Source: Craterostigma plantagineum (lineage: Eukaryota > Streptophyta > Magnoliopsida > Lamiales > Linderniaceae). From it: a stretch of DNA of 64,000 bases. Location of the stretch: the NCBI GenBank assembly GCA_027422505.1, contig JAPQWV010000358.1:558001-622000 (forward strand), in the 5' to 3' direction. The notes below the pieces were generated by a model. That model was given only the letters and a program-made list of their open reading frames with translations. It searched no databases and was not told where the DNA came from. Below are positions 22,198 through 35,134 of this stretch, in pieces; positions within the stretch are counted from its first letter, which is position 1, and every line of letters starts with the position of its first letter. A program made the translations under genes and the position numbers.

Positions 22198-24176
22198 ATG
22201 GATGCTTATTCACATGGAAACGACGACCTCTCCGATCTTGAAAAGAGGCGAATACACGGTTTGGCGCAGTCGGTTCTTGAACTCCTATAGCTCAAAGATC
22301 AGGCTGAAAATCTACTAGCATTACTTAACAAGGGACCAACACGATTCTGGGTCACTCAAGAAGGTGACAACATGAATAATCCCCCAATTGAACCTACTAG
22401 GCATCTGAAGACTCCTAGTGAGTATGATGAATCGGAGAGACAAAGAGCAAAGGCTGATCTTGGATTGCAAATCTTGGCTCATTCAAGCTATAACCAATGA
22501 TGTTTACAGACAAATAGGCAGTATTCCCACTGCAAAGGGAATGTTGGATCAGCTAAATTGCATGATGCAACGGATAGAGGTCGAGTCAAGGCTAAGAAAG
22601 CAAATATCTCACAGCTTACGATTCCTTCAAGGTCAAGAATGAAGAGAGCTTACATGATTCATATCAGCGATACCTCACGCTCCTCAATGAGATGAGGAAG
22701 CTAGACATCAACAAGACCAACATGGAAGTAAATATTCGGCTTCCATCTTCCTTGCCCACTGAGTGGAAGAAAATATCCACACAGCTCAGACAGAACAAGG
22801 ATCTAGACAAGATGGATATCCATGCAATTTTATTATCTTGCACAGTATGAACAAGACATTGGCGAGATACAAAAAGAGCAGAAGGGCAAACAAACCGAGA
22901 ATTCAATAGCCTTGGTCTCGAAAAGAAGAGCTCTCGCTCGCGAAAGGAAAAGCATGTCAAGCCTTCTAGCTCGTCTGAAGATGAGGATATATTTGACTCT
23001 AAACTTCATCCCGAAGTAAGGGAGCTGGGAAGCAGTTGGCTCTAGTTGCCAAAATGATGATGTAGCACTATTTTAAGAAGAAATAGTCATCATTAGCAAA
23101 TAGACTTGGAATTACGAGTTCGAAGAATAAGGATAGACCAGCTGAGTCCTCAGAAGCCAACTCCAAAGACCCCTCAAGTGCTTCAACTGTGGGAAGACTG
23201 GTCATTTCACCCGGCAATGCACCATTTCCAAGAAGAAGGATGCCAACTACTACTCCAAAAAGCCTCATTTGACTAAACAAAAGGAAGCTGGAGTAGCTCT
23301 TATGGCTGAACAGGACCACTGGCTAGTGGACACTTCAGATTCTGGCGCCGATAACCACACTCTCATGGCACGCCTCGAAGATGATAAGGAAGATGGAACT
23401 GCTGTAAGGACGGATGAAGACTACGCATCCACTTCATCTCAGAAGGTAGCATCCCCTGACTCTTCCCATTTTGACCTGTTAGCTGATATATAAACTATGT
23501 ATGCTAACATGGTACTTGAGCAGAAACGAGATATAATGGTAGAGAGAAAGCTTCTTAAGTATAAGGAAACCATATCTAGTCTTGAAGAAAATCTTAGGAG
23601 CTCTAACCTCAAAATAGAAGAATTAATTAAGAGACTCCAATCATATGAGACTAAGCATATTCCACTGGAAAAGCATAGTTCGATAGTAAAAGAACTAGAA
23701 GACAGGCAAGACAACAACCACAGACGTCTACTTATAAACTTGTATGAGAAAAGTCATATTAAGTGTAGACTTGAAGCCGCAAGTAAGAAGGCACTAGTCT
23801 CGATGATGAATTAGCTAAGTCGAATTCTAAGATTAGTGAATTAAGGAAAAGTCTAGACACCTGTCAAGCCGAAATGAGCACTGGTCTAATTAACTATGCT
23901 ACCTTAAACGAAGAACGCACGAAGCTTTACACTAAAATAAAGAAATTAGAAGATCTTCTAGTGAAAAGGGGACAAACTGAACAAATAATTTTCTTAAATC
24001 AGCCTATGGATTTAGAATTTTATGACTACAAGTTCGGCTTGGGTTTTGTGAATCCACCGTATTTGAAGAAAGTTGACTGCAAACAACTTTATGATGTTAA
24101 GAACACGGGTCTAGGACTAACTGTTCTTATGGCTTTTACTAACGCAAAAGAAATAACCTCGTTGGAAAAACCATGA
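22198..24176 (+). pseudogene. Sirevirus-like Copia gag with zinc knuckle and coiled coil (copy 1)
   Basis: ATG 22,198 opens a gag of the Copia/Sirevirus kind, now broken by many frameshifts. Seen in order: a UBN2-like capsid region (TPSEYDESERQRAKADL, then IPTAKGMLDQL); an Arg/Ser/Glu-rich linker; a CCHC knuckle CFNCGKTGHFTRQC (23,179-23,220); the GVALMAEQDHWL block; and a long predicted coiled coil (23,497-24,050). GLGFVNPPYLKK at the end matches the block that precedes protease in sireviruses. Protease, integrase and RT do not follow. Copy 1 splits the coiled coil near 23,790, where copy 2 has one more C and stays open. Family assignment is from motif order only. Confidence 0.75.
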
Positions 24177-26198
24177 GAAATGCCGAAACTAGGGTTGAAA
24201 TCCCCTTCTCATATACCGAATTGAACCAAAGTTACAAAACTAGAGAATTTCCCAAGGGATCTGACTTTGAATCAATTTATTCTCCAGAAGATCATTCTAC
24301 ACCAGATGTGACTTTGATGGTCTTTCTCTAAGTCTTGCAGAAACAATGAGGAAGACTTGACGAATTATTCAAGACTTGGAGTGCACGGCATTGGTTTAAA
24401 TTATGGCTGATTAAATATTTTGATCGTTGACGTGTTTTATGTATTTGAATTTAACCAACTTCTCTTAAAATTACTTAGGGGGCGCCTAAATAGAAATATT
24501 GCTTCCAAAATTAACTCTAATATTCTCGACGTTTTTGCTCTAACTATTGCAGATTTACATAATATGACTATGGAGCCAGATGTCACCGTCCTGAATAACA
24601 GGGAGTTAATTACATATATTTTCATACGTAGGGGGAACAATTATGTGGTTTTTACTTGAACTTAGGTTCATCTGAAATCTTAGAAAACTTACTATCGAGA
24701 AATTTGGGCAATTTTAGTAATTTTCGATCGCAGTTTCTCGAGCGAAAATGGATTTGGGACTAAATGCTAATTTTCGCTTCCAATTTGTCGAGCAAAAATT
24801 AAAATTGGGCCTGTATAATATGCGAACTCAAAACGTCCAACAAGCCAAATTAGAAAAAATAACTTTTTGCAGTCGAAAAACTTCATGTGACGCAAAACCT
24901 AATCACAAATTCTACAGTGTATTCATTTTCTCTCGCAAAAATTTTCACAGATGATTCAAATCTCTACCAAATCTTTCGATTTTCATCTTGGAATTGTCTA
25001 TTCAACGTAGAAACGACACTTATGTGCTATTTGCGTGCGATTTAACTAAGTTTGCATCTACATTTTATAATCTTTCGCCTGATTTTGAGTAGATTTTCGA
25101 TTGTTCAAAGCTGTAACAAACCCACATGCGAGTTTGTTGTGATTTCGACCTGTTTTTGTGTTTATCTGGGTTGAAATCTGCATCCCAGGATATTGTAAGG
25201 GTTTTCGATCACTCTAGGAGTATATTTCTTCGATTATCTGCATTTTTAAGTGTGATTGACAGTTCGACTGAAACTGGTTTTAAAGGTTAAAGGTGACGAA
25301 GAACTTTCTCGCTCGCAAACAGTGTCAATTGAATTTCAATTTGACTGAGTCACTGTTTGCATCGTAAAAAATTTTCGCTAAATTCTTGACTTCATCGGTA
25401 AAATAAAAAATGTAGATCGAAATATACTTACAATCGAAAAATCGAATTTTGATTTTAGTGGAAAGATTACTGAATGAAATAAATAAAATAGGTGTCATTA
25501 AGTTTCGAGCGCAAAACATACAATCGAAAACAGTAATTCGATTTCAATTTTGTTCTCGATCAAAATTTTAGCGGTGATAAAATAATATTTCGACGATAAA
25601 ATTTCTCGATCGTAAAAGTACGCAGCATAATTTTGATCGATCGAAAATTTTTCTCGATGATTAACCTAGTTTCTCGTTGTCAATTTTCTCGATCGTAAAT
25701 TTCGTAGCAAAAAAGTATTTTAAAATCGAAATACTTTCTTGCTCGATAACTTTCACGGCGAAAAATGTTATTCACGCGCAAAAAATTTGTCGATCATAAA
25801 TTTAAGCGGAAATTGATTTTTCTCGATCGTAAATCACGAAATTTTTCTCGTTCGTAAAATTCTCAGTTACAGTACCACGCATATAACGTTCAACACTTAA
25901 TTCGCACTTAGGCAATTTAATGTGGATTTCAATTATCGAACGATAATAAGAACGGAGTGAACAATGCTCAATTTTACAATTCAACACTTAGAATTCGAAC
26001 GAAACTTTAGATGCTTTGTCTTCAAATTTCAAAAATTTCATTAATAAATATCACTTAAACGAGTTCACTTTCGTATACCTATGTGCCGAATTACACATAT
26101 CAAACATCCCATGCCAGACTCTTATGATTTGATGAAATTAAATTTCGACTCAAATTAAATCCTTGAACTAATGATTTGTTTGTCTAATTGACTTTCAA
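24177..26198 (+). other. non-coding leader-like stretch rich in CGATCGAAAA words (copy 1)
   Basis: The only frames are short and unconvincing (an 80-codon one at 24,420-24,659). From about 24,690 the words TTCTCGATCG, CGATCGTAAA and ATTTTTCGA recur many times, as they do in the leader behind the PBS at 52,874-54,026. This suggests it is the untranslated leader of an element of the same family that has lost its 5' LTR. Confidence 0.5.
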
Positions 26199-27696
26199 AT
26201 GGACCACTATCATGCGTATAACCACATTTACGACAAGAATCTATATCTCAAGGTTCAGGGCACCAACTTTGACCTCGACCTGACTACCTTCAGGTGCCCG
26301 AACGAGATTATCGTGTCCATATTTCAAGGCCATCCCTTGTGGCACGCACTAACGGTGACAGTCTCGGTGCCGATGGTCTATCTCCAGCAGTTTTGGGGGA
26401 TGATCAAAAGTCATGTTGTTGAAGGAGCATACAACTTCACCTCTTTGCTCGGGACGAGACACATCAGCATGAACAAGAATGATTTTGGACTTGTTCTCGA
26501 CCTTCCCTTTTGCCACAGCTATGACCTCTTGCCAACAGATGTTGAGTTGGTGCAAGTTTCCTCCAAATGGGATACCGTCCGCTGCTCACCAAACTCGCAC
26601 AAATGCAGAGCAACGGGATCCCTCATCCATGGAAGACACTCTTTGGAATTATTAACAGTGTCTATCACTGAAGCACGCGGGCTTCGACAAAGGCAACGAC
26701 CACAATCTACGAATCTGTCACGGAATTTTGTTCTCGTGGAATTACGATTCCGCCCACTGATCTGGGGCGATCTAGCCGAGCAGATCAGCCAAAAAGTGAA
26801 CAAAAGCTCCAAGAACGTGTCGTAGGCGAGATAGTTCTCGGTTATCATCAGACAACTCATGGAGATACACGAGAACATTCCTCGCCTGCCTCGTAGAGCA
26901 AACTACCAGCCACCACGTCTCAAGTTCTTCCACCACCCAAAGCTCACGGACTTAGATCAACCATGGATGGCCATTCCATTTTAGCTGCTACGTCTTGCCG
27001 AACCCTCACGAGACGGCTATAAGCTGTACTGCCGGGAGAATCATCTCACTGAGCAGATGATTAGAGGGCCCCCGACAGATTTTCATGTGAGTCCTCCCCC
27101 AACAACACAGCACCAACCTAGCCTGAGGCCGAGTTGATAGATCAAGTGGCACAAGAGCTAGAACAGGAGCCTCCAATTCAGGAAACACAACTACTAGACG
27201 ATGATGCCATGTTGATTTTTGCAGTGGCACAAGAGTTGGAACTCGAGGCTCCACAATAATCACTCGATGCTGAAGTACCCATAATTGTTGGCGTGTTCCA
27301 AGGATCTATTGAGGAGATCATGCAACAGGCAACACAGCCCGAAGCAGAATCGGGGCGCAACTCACCTCCACAGGCTACCACGCCTAAAACAGAGGCTCCG
27401 ATCTCAAGGATTCAACCCGACGAGCCTCCTATGACAGAACAAGCCCGTGAGATGTTGCACACGGATCATCCCCTCACACGGCTACCCTGTCCGACACCAA
27501 GGCGACCGAGCATCCCGTTCGAGGCCATCTTCACAAATGTCACCACGAAGTCAGACACGACACCAACTATCACTCCAAGGGCTGCGAACCCTTCTTCGCT
27601 AATCTTGAGCCGCAGCTCGACGTAGAAATGTCTGATGCACAGGTTCAATTTGAGCCTGTCACAACATCCATAGATGCGAATCAATAGATTCAATTC
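26199..27696 (+). pseudogene. extra retroelement ORF, cut by the duplication junction (copy 1)
   Basis: The predicted protein begins MDHYHAYNHIYDKNLYLKV and has a roughly 150-residue globular part, then Gln/Pro/Glu-rich sequence. I do not recognise a named domain; the style resembles additional ORFs found in plant LTR elements outside gag-pol. It is frameshifted: copy 1 lacks single bases present in copy 2 at about 26,656, 26,757 and 27,110. At 27,696 the frame is cut and LTR sequence of the TR-GAG element begins. The complete version is at 46,633-50,157. Confidence 0.65.
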
Positions 27697-28053
27697 TGTT
27701 GTAGGTCCTTCGGATCACGGTACAATGATGACCTAGCTAGCAAGGCACTCTTTTGAAGCTTTCGAGCGACTTTTGGGAGTGGGTCTTACTGGAGGTGCTG
27801 TGGCCTGTGAGCCGGGCGCATAGGATCTTTTGCTGCACAAGTTACACACACATGTAGATAGAACTCAAATTGTAATTAAAAAGTTTGGGAGCATCCTTTT
27901 GTCATAGATGTATTCTTTTGACGTGAACAGGAAGCGAAGTTCCTTTACGAAAAAGGAAAAATTTCTTCCGCATTTTCGTATCTCTTTTAAGTTATCGCCT
28001 CGTTAGACACTTAGGAACACGCTAAAAATGTGGCGATGGCTAGGGTCGCTACA
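27697..28053 (+). repeat. truncated 5' LTR remnant (copy 2)
   Basis: The last 357 bases of the TR-GAG LTR, ending GGGTCGCTACA. Compared with 7,280-7,636 it carries a cluster of changes, including a rewritten stretch at about 27,781-27,806 and single-base gains and losses; this is far denser than elsewhere in the duplication. Confidence 0.9.
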
Positions 28054-28055
28054 GT

Positions 28056-28067
28056 TGGTATCAGAGC
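28056..28067 (+). promoter_or_regulatory. primer binding site (copy 2)
   Basis: TGGTATCAGAGC, identical to 7,639-7,650, behind a truncated LTR that lacks its promoter-bearing 5' part. Confidence 0.9.
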
Positions 28068-28210
28068 TTCGGTCACAGGTCCTGTAGACTGTCCATGTAC
28101 ACACACCCAAAAGCACGGAAGCAGCCTTGCCTGTAAGTTTTATGATTATGCGAATTTCCGTGTTGCATGAATTTATTGACTATAGGACCAGCCAGGACAG
28201 ACTAAGAACC

Positions 28211-29381
28211 ATGGTAAGAACTAGGGGAGAGGGTAGTGGTAGTGCAGACCAAGATAGGGACCACCCAATCTCCATAGATAACCGAGACGCCATCATCCTT
28301 CAACTGACAGAACTAGTCCGTCAGCAATCCGTCCAAATCCAACATTAATCCAGCAGAACAACACGAATGCTGGACCGACCCAGGCTGAAAGAGCCGAGTT
28401 GGTGGGGGAAGATTTCGGAGACTGAACCCACCCACTTTCGAGGATGCAAACGATACAACCACTGCTGATGACTGGATTAGAACCATTGAAAGCATGTTCC
28501 AGTACAGCCGAATCCCAGAGGCGGAAAAAGTGCTCTGTGCCACGTTCCTACTCAGGGGGAGCGCTGGGTATTGGTGGGACACAATCCAAGTCATTGAGAA
28601 CCCTGCCACAATGAGCTGGGACCACTTCAAGGAATTATTCAGAGGCAAGTACTATACTGCCTCAGTTCGACGCAGCGGATGAGCGAATTCATCAACCTCC
28701 GGCAAGGAACGATGACCGTAGCTGAGTACATAAGGAAGTTTCGAACAACTTTCAAGGTTCGCTGCCCACATGGTAAGCACGGATGACCTGAAGATCGAGC
28801 GTTTCCTCGAGGGCCTAAAACCAGAGCTATATCGAGACGTAAGCATGGCTGGACTACAAGGAGCCATGTACGCACAAGTGGCAGAAAGGGCATTAGTGGC
28901 AGAGCAGGCTGAAGCCAAAATCACTCGAGCCCAAGAAATGAAGCGAAAACTTGCGCAAGCATCGCAATGGAGTGGAGGTGATAAGAAGCGTCAGTTCATG
29001 GTCAATTGCGCGAAACAGAGTGGACAGAACAGGCTCGAACCACCTCAGCAACGCAATCTGAACAAAGGAATGCCCCACCCGAACGTACCGGTGTGCCCGA
29101 GATGTACACGGCGACATCTGGGTGTCTGCTTCTACCAAAATGCAACGTGTAACAAATGTGGCAAGATAGGCCACTCCTCCAGAGCATGCCAGGAGAACCC
29201 CTCAGCAAGTCAAGACGGGAGACAGACCAGACTCCCGACCGCATCAGCTCGGCTATACGCAATCATGTCGGAAGAAGCAGAGGATAACCCGCCTGTGGAA
29301 GCAGGTATCTCACCTACACACAAAACTTCAACATGCACACCAGTAGAAGCACGAGCCCCGCATGATATTGCATCCATTTAG
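28211..29381 (+). pseudogene. gag: Gag of the TR-GAG element, frameshifted (copy 2)
   Basis: Same protein as 7,794-8,966, with the same Kozak ATG, but broken by single-base changes near 28,344 (one A lost), 28,410 (one A lost), 28,671 (GAGCCC to GACGC) and 28,740 (one T gained). The C-terminal half including the zinc knuckle is intact and open from 28,770. All four defects lie within 1.1 kb of the duplication junction; the last 600 bases have almost none. That pattern fits poor consensus near a contig join at least as well as real decay. Confidence 0.9.
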
Positions 29382-29949
29382 TGCACGATGAAACTTGAGG
29401 TCACACCTAGTTGGCCGAAAGCAAGTGCGAGGTGACTACCCCAAACGGGACCCGACTAGAACCAAGTTCAGATCTAATGCGAGAAGTGGCAAAGGTCGGG
29501 CGACATACGCAAGTGGCAAGCAGCATAGACTAGGCAAAAGGCCTATGCCAATAAAAGACACGGGCCTTGGAAACTAACAACAGACAATCGGACGTTCATA
29601 AAAGTGATCGCAGCATGAACTAAGTAGCATGACAGTTGGAATAACCGCAGTATTGTCGCAAGCTCCCAATGACCTTCCCACCCCAACCTTGTCGCTGACC
29701 CAGGTCCTGCACTTAGGAACGAATTCCCACATCCTAAACAAAACCCATATTTTGGGTTACGATGAAAAGCCAGTAGAGATATTCGACATAGGAATCAAAT
29801 CGACTTAGGAAAAAGGAAACTCCTTTAGTAAAATTATTAGGGAGAAACCAGTCAATAGAATAAGTGACTTGAGAATGTGAGAATGAGGTAAGGGGGTCGT
29901 TACCCTGAACTGTCCCGAACGGACAGATTTCGGGGGCGAAATCCTTTTT
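29382..29949 (+). other. non-coding internal tail (copy 2)
   Basis: Equivalent of 8,967-9,534, with a handful of substitutions and 1-bp indels. No pol sequence is present. Confidence 0.7.
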
Positions 29950-29961
29950 AAGGGGGGAGGA
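29950..29961 (+). promoter_or_regulatory. polypurine tract (copy 2)
   Basis: AAGGGGGGAGGA directly before TGTAAGGCCC, unchanged from copy 1. Confidence 0.92.
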
Positions 29962-32900
29962 TGTAAGGCCCGGGTCCTTGAAAGCTAGTATGGCCAATAA
30001 ATCGGTGTGCACATAATGTGTTTTATATGACTCCGTGTACTTCATGAATCACTTTCATGCCCGCATGACGGCAGAATTTTGTGCATCACATGTGCCTAGG
30101 CGAAATTGTGAATAATTGTGTGTTAACTACATGCTTATGTGACTTTATTAATTTCATGCATTAATTTCGTGCCTAGGTGATTATATGAATTATGTGCTTA
30201 CGTGATTAAATATGAACTCTTTTTATGCACATTAACTACGTGCCCATGTGACTTTGTGAATATTGCGCGTTAATTATGTGTTTCCGCGATCTTACTCATT
30301 TTGTGTAAACAAATATGTGCCTAAATAATACATTAATTAATAGGAATTTTTCCAAAACATATAAAGAAGGGAGTTTGGGAAAATAATATTAGTGAGCCAA
30401 GGATAGCTATAGTTGCCATTGGATTGAGTTTAATCCAAACTTAGACCCAAGATGAGTCATAGGTTTGGTCCAAATATATTATGAGTGGTCCAAGATTTCA
30501 AGGCCCAAGTGGAGCATTTATCTTAGCCCAAACCATTGGAGATGAACTTTAGGAAACAAGCTCCCTTAAAACATGGGATATTCACGTCACCCAAAAGCCC
30601 TAGCAACCACACCTTAAATTATGACTTGAAAGCTTAGTATAGATATTTTCATCTCTCACTGGAACGAAAGTTAGAGAGAGGGAGGGAGAGCTCGAAACTT
30701 GACCTAAGAAAGGTATGAAGTCGTTGCTAATACTTTTACATTTTGGCTTGAGATTTCATGTTCTACGTCTAAATCTATCATGATTAGGGTGTTAGCATTT
30801 TAGCCCACTAAGAATATGCATAAAGTAGTGTTCGGATTTTAAGCTTCAGTGTTCATACGATATTCATGGAGTTCTTGAGAAAAGTGCACTTAGATCGATA
30901 ATTTGGGGATTTGGGTGTAAAAAAGGTGTTCTTGTAAGCTAGAAATCGTAAAGGGTGAGTTTTGCGAACCCTAAGTTGCGAACTTTAGGTGCCAAATGAG
31001 GTTCGCAAATCCAAAAGGGTCTAAATGCCGCGGTTCCCGAAGTGAGTTCATGAGCTCGCGAAATGGGAGTTTCGCGGGTTGAGCAAGTCGCGAACTCCAA
31101 GCCACTTTGCGAACCCGTGGAGGTTTGCGGGTTGGAAAGGTTTGCGAACTCAAACCTTTTGCGGGCCCATGCACTTTGCGAACTCAAAGGTAACGAGAAC
31201 TTCGCGGGTTGAAGAGCTTTGCGAACCCACTTTGCGAATCCGGGACTTTGCGAACCGAGAGGCAAGAGGCACTTTTGCGAATCCACCTTGCGAACTAGGA
31301 CAAAGCTTGGGGAGTCCATGCAAGGTTTGCGAATTGGGAGCACTTCGCGGGCCATGAGAGGTTCACGGGTCATAAGGAGTTCGCAAAGTAGGCAATCAAA
31401 GTGGGCAATCAAAGTGGGCAATCAAAGTAGAACTTGGCGAGTCCATATGCTTTGCGAATTAGGTGAAGGGCTTTAGACTTTGCGAATTGAGTGGGGAATA
31501 AAATATAATATACTAAGTAATTGAATAGACTTAGCTAGGTGTGGTATTGAATAATAATATATGTCACCATGCACTTCACAAATAAGGAGTATTATAATAT
31601 TACATGACTCCACGAATTGCTAGGAGATAATATTACATGGCTAAGTGAATGGTGAGACATGCAAGGAAAGGCACGAATTACGAGTTAGAAATGTAAACTT
31701 GAAGAATTATATATATATGTAGGTTGGCGAATTGTGAGGGGTAATTACTTGGCGAATTAGGCTCACTTCACGGGTCCTATTTCATGAACGGTTAGTAGAG
31801 TACGAATTGTAATATTTTAAATCGGTGAATTCGCAAAGCAGGAGCGAAGAGTTGGCGAATTAAGCGAGAGTTCGCAAACCTTGATGTTTTGCAAATTGAG
31901 AGAGAGGTTAGCGAACCCGTGTACTTTGCGGGTTGAGTGTGGCGAATCAATTAACACTTCGCGAATTGTAGGCTGAGCGACTTCGTGAACTCGTTAGTGA
32001 CATACAGGCATGAAATGTTTCGCGAATCCGGCAAGAGTCACGAGTCATACAATAAATTGTGCAAACTTGCTGAAATACGATAGAACCAGCGAAATACATG
32101 CACATAGGGTAATTTCACGAACCCCTAGGAAATTCATGTAATATAAGAATTAAATAGGTTAACGAATTAAAATATTTACATATTTAAATATCATTTTATA
32201 TATATTCCAGCACTTAAGAACACGATAACGTAGATAGTATACTGATATTGTAATTTTGTGCCTAAGGTCGAGACTTAGGAAATTCACCAAAACCACTAGC
32301 TAACGATCGACGGACGCCAGGTAAGTGGAGACTACACTTCAACTACAACACATGACTTTTATGTGCATAATTATGTGCCTACGTGCTTTCTTGACAGAAT
32401 GTGAAGCTTATGCTACATGTTTTACTTACTATCTATGGTATGACATGCATATGACATGACATGCATATGTACATGATTTCACGACATGACCATGTGCATA
32501 CACGCTTAGTATGACAGTTAGGACACGAGAGCGTGTGTGAGTCAGGATCACCTGCGAGCGATGAATAGTTGCCAACATGGGCATCTGTTATCGATTCCAC
32601 TGTCGAGGCAAGACTCTCCTATGTCACGATGGTGACGCGAAGGCGTCGCCGAGTTACAATTATGATGGGTTAAGAACCCTATGACGGGAAGCGTGACCTG
32701 GAGACTGCGACCCGAGGGAAGACGCGACACCGAGGGTATCTCGGGTGTTGGCAACCTCGGAGTGGGCTACCAGCGTAAAGCGCACGTGTGCCAGGCCGCG
32801 CTGGGCTAGAAAGGACACCTTCGGGACCGCATTGGGCTAAAAAGGCGTTATCGGCCTCCCAATGTGGACAGCAATTTGCGTGCTGGGGTTGCCTCCCAAT

Positions 32901-33706
32901 ATCCACCGTTGGGCCAAAAAGGCGCTATTAGCCTCCCAACGTGGATCGCATTGGGCTAAAAAGGTGCCACAGAGATGAAAAGGGTTGCCTCTCAATGACG
33001 ATCGCATTGGGCCAAAAAGGCGACGTTAGCCTCCCAATGTGGATCGTGTTGGGCTAAAAAGGTGCCATGTAGTCAAATGCAAATTGCGAACTAAGGGGTG
33101 GCCTCTCAGTGTGTGGGTACTGTCACTCGTATATACGTATGAAGTTGAATGAGCTCTACGATGGGACGTAGTGAGATGGAAAAGCCGAGGGCCCGTTACG
33201 AGGTGAAAGGGAAAGTCAAAGGAAAGGGAATGAGGAGAAAAGTGAAGTCTAGAAAAGCATTGACGCGGATGTCATTGCAAAATAGGACACGTGCACTGCA
33301 TGCATATAGTTTCTGCTTACTGAGCTCTTTAGCTCACCCTTACGTTATGTGTTGTAGGTCCTTCGGATCACGGTACATGATGACCTAGCTAGCAAGGCAC
33401 TCTTTTGAAGCTTCCGAGCGACTTTTGGGAGTGGTGTGTACGTGGATGATGACCTGTGAGGCCGGGCGCATAGGATCTTTTGCTGCACAAGTTACACAAC
33501 ACATGTAGATAGAACTCAAATGTAATTAAAAAGTTTGGGAGCATCCTTTTGTCATAGATGTATTCTTTTGACGTGAACAGGAAGACGAAGTTCCTTTACG
33601 AAAAAGGAAAAATTTCTTCCGCATTTTCGTATCTCTTTTAAGTTATCGCCTCGTTAGACACTTAGGAAACACGCTAGAAATGGTGGCGATGGCTAGGGTC
33701 GCTACA
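29962..33706 (+). repeat. 3' LTR of the TR-GAG element (copy 2)
   Basis: A 3,745-bp LTR that shares the 215-bp deletion and three-unit 13-bp repeat of the copy-1 3' LTR, confirming it derives from that LTR by the large duplication rather than by transposition. The hairpin array starts at 32,830. Confidence 0.93.
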
Positions 33707-35020
33707 TCTGCAAGGGGACTACACGAGCGGTGGCAGTTGTAAAATCATCTTCGGAGCATTTTTATGCAGTTTCTGGGCTGCAAGCCAACTCCACCAAATC
33801 CAACATCTACTGTGCTGGAATCTCTCAAAGAACCTATGATGAAATGCAAGCTTTGTAAGGATTCCAGCGTGGTAGCTACCCAATGAAGTACCTTGGAGAC
33901 TCGATCACTCCGACTAAATGGACCAAAAGTACTTGTCAAATCTTGGTGGATAAAATTGCTGCACGTATAAAGGTATGGGCTACGAGGCTTTTATCTTATG
34001 CGGGTAGGAGCTGCTTAATTAACTCCGTATTACTGTCATGTCATGGCTTTTGGGGTAGTATTTTTTGTGTTGCCTAAATCAGTGGTGAAAAAGGTGGATC
34101 AGCTATGTAGGGAGTTTCTATGGAATGGTAGTATAGGTAGCAAATACACAGCTTTGGTACGATGAGAGTTAGTATGTAAACCAAAAAAGGCAGGGGGACT
34201 CAACTTAAAAAGTTGTGAGATTTGGAATAATGCTTTGATTGGGAATCAAATATGGGATATAGCTTCCAAGGCAGATAAACTGTGGGTGAGATGGATGAAT
34301 GACATTTACTTAAAAAAATCTGATTTTTGGGACCACAGCCCCCCACCAGACAGTTGTTAGTTTTGGAGAAAAATCAATAAGACCAAATTGTTGTTTCAGA
34401 GTGGATATCAACTGAATAGATGGATGGAGACGAAGAATGGTATCTACACCGCTAATTCGGGGTATAGATGGCTAACAGGGGAGGCAACTCGATGGAGTTT
34501 TTGTTCTGTAATTTGGAACAGGTTGAATGTGCCTAAGCACAGTTTCATCACATGGTTAGTCCTATGGAGAAAGCTGCTTACACTTGACAGAATAAAATCG
34601 TGGAACATTTCTGAGGTAAATCTCCAATGTAGAATGTGTTGTAGCGAGGATGAATCGATCCAACATCTCTTCTTTGAGTGTGTGTTTAGTCAACAAGTAA
34701 TGGGAATCCTAACAAGGTGGATAGAGTCACATCCTGGGCCTGTACAGCTGTCCGCTTGGAGCTATTGGGTCCAGTCCCTCACTCGTAGAAAAAGCACCAG
34801 ATTCAAGATTGAGGCAGCTTACGTGGCTGCCATCTAATACCATATTTGGAAGGAAAGGAATCGACGGATCCATGCGATGGAAGGGCGTGCGGGGCAGCCG
34901 TCAGATGTCGCCCACGCGGCATATCGAGACGTGCGGTGGCGAGTTCCAATCTACTGTAAGTCTCTGAAATCTGCTAAAGATAAGGCGTTTCTAGTTTTTT
35001 TGTCATATTGTCGTAGTTAG
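33707..35020 (+). pseudogene. LINE ORF2 C-terminus (copy 2)
   Basis: Same RT thumb and zf-RVT-like region as 13,295-14,604, with the same in-frame stops. It differs by an extra T at about 34,066, which ends the first open stretch early (ORF closes at 34,077), by a Lys to Glu change near 34,724, and by one T fewer in the run near 34,995. The zf-RVT-like part is open at 34,388-34,837. Confidence 0.88.
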
Positions 35021-35134
35021 TGAGATGTTGATTGATTGAGTTTCTTTGTTCGGATGAATAGGTTTATGTAATGAGTCGGTGTTAAAAACTTGGTGGTGGT
35101 AATGAAATTTTCCTTAAAAAAAAAAAAAAAAAAA
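33707..35134 (+). mobile_element. LINE, 3' part with poly(A) tail (copy 2)
   Basis: Only the 3' part of the LINE is present in this copy, because the duplication began inside the nested element. The poly(A) run (35,116-35,134) is two bases longer than in copy 1. Confidence 0.9.

Larger units (their letters stand above)
7280..27696 (+). repeat. 20.4-kb tandem duplication, copy 1
   Basis: This 20,417-bp stretch is repeated directly at 27,697-48,134, with offset growing only from 20,417 to 20,438 through small indels. It starts inside the 5' LTR of the TR-GAG element and ends inside the extra ORF. All nested insertions are shared, so the duplication is later than them. Confidence 0.95.

Noticed and set aside
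24420..24659. 79-codon frame in the leader-like stretch (copy at 44,852-45,091)
   Set aside because: Composition is AT-driven, there is no recognisable motif, and the surrounding sequence behaves as non-coding leader.
26519..27381. Minus-strand frames opposite the extra ORF
   Set aside because: Shadow frames; the plus strand shows the continuous coding character.
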